From NCBI RefSeq assembly GCF_016406305.1, contig NZ_CP066369.1, forward strand, positions 2,436,501 to 2,500,500: DNA of 64,000 nt. Direction: 5' to 3'. This stretch comes from Shewanella putrefaciens (GTDB lineage: Bacteria > Pseudomonadota > Gammaproteobacteria > Enterobacterales > Shewanellaceae). The position numbers and the translations under genes are program-made. The first letter of the stretch is position 1; the number at the start of each line of letters is the position of its first letter. The notes beneath the pieces are model-generated. The model was not told the DNA's origin. It searched no databases and saw nothing but the letters and a program-made list of their open reading frames with translations. Positions 61,684-64,000 of this stretch are shown piece after piece.

Positions 61684-64000
61684 TTAATCCCTCAACGATG
61701 CGTTGAACTCGGCCTTAAGGGCGGAAACAACTGATTCAACTGTCTCAGCAATCTCTTTTTCCTCAAGTGTACGAGTAGTGTCTTGTAATGTAAGTGCTAT
61801 CGCTAGGCTCTTTTTGCCAGGCTCAACACCTTTACCTAAGTATACATCGAACAAGTTTATGCCAACCAACTGATTTTCGCCAACTTTTCTTATCACTTTC
61901 ATTACATCGCCTGCAGATACACTCTCATCTACTACGACTGCGATGTCACGACGATTAGCTGGAAACTTAGATACAGCTTGGGCTAGCGGTAAACTGGTAT
62001 GCAATAAAGCATCCAATTCCAACTCAAAAACGATGGTTTTACCATTGAGTCCAAAAGGCTTCTCCAAACTAGGATGGATTGCACCTATATGACCGATCAC
62101 TCGATCATTTCTCAATATTTCAGCACATTGCCCCGGATGGAGAGCAGAATGTGTCGCTACTCTAAAGCTAAATTCTGATGCGGAAACTGTCAAGCCGATA
62201 ATTGCTTCTAAATCACCTTTAAGGTCGAAAAAATCAACAGTTTTCGATTCCATAGCCCAATGTTCGTCATTTTGGAGCCCAGTAATGACGCAAGCGAGCA
62301 TAGCTTGCTGTCTTACACCGGATTCTGCATTGATATCAGGAACAAAGCGCAGGCCAGTTTCAAAAAGTCTCACACGGCCCTGTTGACGACTTTGGTTGTA
62401 ACCAACGGCAGTCAATAATCCGGTGAACATGGACAAACGCATGGCCGACATTTCACTGGAAATTGGGTTGGGTAACACCATAGCCTGCTCACCTGGATGC
62501 ACCAGATTTTGCAATTTCGGATCGACAAAGCTGTATGTCACCGCTTCTTGGAAGCCGCGGGCGACTAATAAGGCTCGTACGCGTTTTAGGCTTAAGTCAG
62601 ATTCTTTGTGATCTGACATCCGCAGCGCAGCAACCGGCGCCGTATTCGGGATATTGTTATAACCGTAAATACGCGCCACTTCTTCGATTAAGTCTTCTTC
62701 AATCGCCATATCGAAGCGGTACGTTGCGGTGGTCACCTGCCAGTTCCCCTCACCTGCCACTACGCTAAAACCTAAACGCTCGAGGATTTCAGCGACATCG
62801 CTATCGGGTACATGGTGACCAAGGATTTTATCTAACTTGCTACGACGTAAAAGAATTTGTGCAGGTTTTGGTAAATCGGCGTCCGATTTAGCTTCCACCA
62901 CAGGGCCCGCTTCGCCGCCACAGATATCGAGCACTAAGCGAGTCGCACGGTCCATAACCTTATGTTGCATCTCAGGGTCAACACCACGCTCAAAGCGGTG
63001 TGATGAATCTGTGTGCAAACCTAAGCGGCGAGACTTACCCATAATGGCAAGCGGCGCGAAGAAGGCACATTCAAGCAGTATGTCTTGGGTGGTGTCGCTC
63101 ACGCCTGAGTATTCGCCGCCAAACACGCCAGCAAGGGCTAATGGACGCGCGTCATCGGCAATCACCAGCGTATCGTTTGGAATGGTGACTTCGCTGCCAT
63201 CGAGCAGAGTGATCTTCTCATCACCCGTGCCTAAACGCACTTGGATATCGCCAGATAATTTGGCTAAGTCAAAGGCGTGCATCGGTTGACCGAATTCAAT
63301 CAACACAAAGTTAGTGATATCAACGATAGGATCGATAGAGCGGATACCGCTACGGCGCAGTTTTTCCTGCATCCATAAAGGCGTTGGCGCTTTCACATTA
63401 ACGTTTTTAACCACACGGCCTAAGTAGCGCGGGCAAGCTGCGGTTTCTTTTACGTTAATAGCAACTTTAGCCTCTGTCGTTGGCGTGACCGCTTGCCACT
63501 GTGGCTCAACCACAGCTTGGCGATTTAACACGCCCACTTCACGGGCAAGACCTGCCATGCCTAAGCAATCGGCGCGGTTAGCGGTCAAATCGACTTCAAT
63601 CACCGCATCATCAAGCTTAAGATATTCACGTAAATCTGTACCTAGTGGCGCGTCCAATGGCAATTCGATAATGCCATCGCTTTCGACGTTAATACCCAGC
63701 TCACTGTAGGAGCACAACATGCCTTCAGATGGCATGCCACGCAGCTTGGCTTTCTTGATTTTGAAATCGCCGGGTAATACGGCGCCAACCATAGCCACGG
63801 CCACTTTAAGACCTTGACGGCAGTTTGGTGCACCGCAGACGATATCGATAAGCTCGCCAGTGCCCACGCTGACTTTAGTCACGCGCAGCTTGTCTGCATC
63901 TGGGTGCTGAGCACATTCGACGACTTCACCGACCACCACGCCATTAAAATCGGCGGCAACAGGATCTACGCCATCAACTTCGAGGCCAGCCATAGTGATC
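61684..64000 (-). CDS. pheT: Phenylalanine-tRNA ligase beta subunit, 5' end outside the window
   Basis: PheT charges tRNA-Phe with PheS. The frame stays open to the right edge, and the visible start ([13 protein letters not shown]) corresponds to about residue 25 of known PheT, so the N-terminus is missing from this window. Domains visible are the EMAP-like tRNA-binding domain (PDADKLRV onwards), B3/B4, B5, and the C-terminal FDX-ACB domain ([14 protein letters not shown]). Length of the visible part is about 771 residues. It is followed by ihfA after 3 bases. Confidence 0.96.
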   Translation of the reverse strand, partial: ITMAGLEVDGVDPVAADFNGVVVGEVVECAQHPDADKLRVTKVSVGTGELIDIVCGAPNCRQGLKVAVAMVGAVLPGDFKIKKAKLRGMPSEGMLCSYSELGINVESDGIIELPLDAPLGTDLREYLKLDDAVIEVDLTANRADCLGMAGLAREVGVLNRQAVVEPQWQAVTPTTEAKVAINVKETAACPRYLGRVVKNVNVKAPTPLWMQEKLRRSGIRSIDPIVDITNFVLIEFGQPMHAFDLAKLSGDIQVRLGTGDEKITLLDGSEVTIPNDTLVIADDARPLALAGVFGGEYSGVSDTTQDILLECAFFAPLAIMGKSRRLGLHTDSSHRFERGVDPEMQHKVMDRATRLVLDICGGEAGPVVEAKSDADLPKPAQILLRRSKLDKILGHHVPDSDVAEILERLGFSVVAGEGNWQVTTATYRFDMAIEEDLIEEVARIYGYNNIPNTAPVAALRMSDHKESDLSLKRVRALLVARGFQEAVTYSFVDPKLQNLVHPGEQAMVLPNPISSEMSAMRLSMFTGLLTAVGYNQSRQQGRVRLFETGLRFVPDINAESGVRQQAMLACVITGLQNDEHWAMESKTVDFFDLKGDLEAIIGLTVSASEFSFRVATHSALHPGQCAEILRNDRVIGHIGAIHPSLEKPFGLNGKTIVFELELDALLHTSLPLAQAVSKFPANRRDIAVVVDESVSAGDVMKVIRKVGENQLVGINLFDVYLGKGVEPGKKSLAIALTLQDTTRTLEEKEIAETVESVVSALKAEFNASLRD

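Overview
This window looks like a chromosomal segment of a Shewanella (gammaproteobacterium close to S. oneidensis, S. putrefaciens or S. baltica). That placement rests on protein character and gene combinations: a respiratory [NiFe]-hydrogenase with its hyp genes next to ihfA-pheT, TamAB, OpgGH, an LdtD/MepK pair, and a periplasmic maltodextrin cluster made of GH97, an MFS carrier and GH15. No tRNA, rRNA, CRISPR array, insertion sequence or prophage is visible.

Region 1 (1-7.7 kb, minus strand) is a thiamine operon, thiC-thiDEF-thiS-thiG-thiH. A TPP riboswitch and a promoter lie just upstream of thiC. ThiD, ThiE and ThiF are one continuous 920-residue polypeptide. A partial unknown gene follows thiH. 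Region 2 (7.7-14.6 kb) holds a TonB-like orphan membrane protein, a hemolysin III family protein, a Nudix hydrolase, a PAS-GGDEF-EAL protein and a TrmK-type methyltransferase. Region 3 (14.8-23.4 kb) is the starch/maltodextrin module: GH97 alpha-glucosidase, MFS sugar transporter and GH15 lipoprotein glucoamylase. A methyltransferase and a YciI-like gene sit inside it on the other strand. Two promoters in this module share the same palindromic operator at the same distance from their -35 boxes, and the transporter leader carries an intrinsic terminator.

Region 4 (23.5-41.7 kb) is mainly envelope biology. It holds an unknown membrane-anchored protein, an AraC regulator divergent from an SLC13-type permease, a secreted isoaspartyl peptidase, TamA-TamB, ribosomal protein L25, MepK and LdtD (peptidoglycan), and OpgG-OpgH (periplasmic glucans). 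Region 5 (42.3-47.6 kb, minus strand) is the most unusual locus. A thioredoxin-like protein, a DUF4266 lipoprotein, a DUF3570 putative outer-membrane barrel, an ApbE flavin transferase and a QseB/QseC-like two-component system are all co-oriented. The DUF3570 protein carries a D-x-x-T-G-A-S motif that looks like an ApbE flavinylation site. A PmrA/QseB-type direct repeat lies in front of the first gene. I propose this as an under-described extracytoplasmic flavin/redox system.

Region 6 (47.9-60.1 kb, plus strand) is an uptake hydrogenase operon: hyaABCD, a degenerate HypF paralogue, hypF and hypBCDEA. It is preceded by a perfect FNR/EtrA site and an ArcA-like box. Its small subunit lacks the extra cysteines of O2-tolerant enzymes, which fits anaerobic control. 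Region 7 (60.3-64 kb, minus strand) holds lpxM, ihfA and the 3' part of pheT, which runs out of the window.
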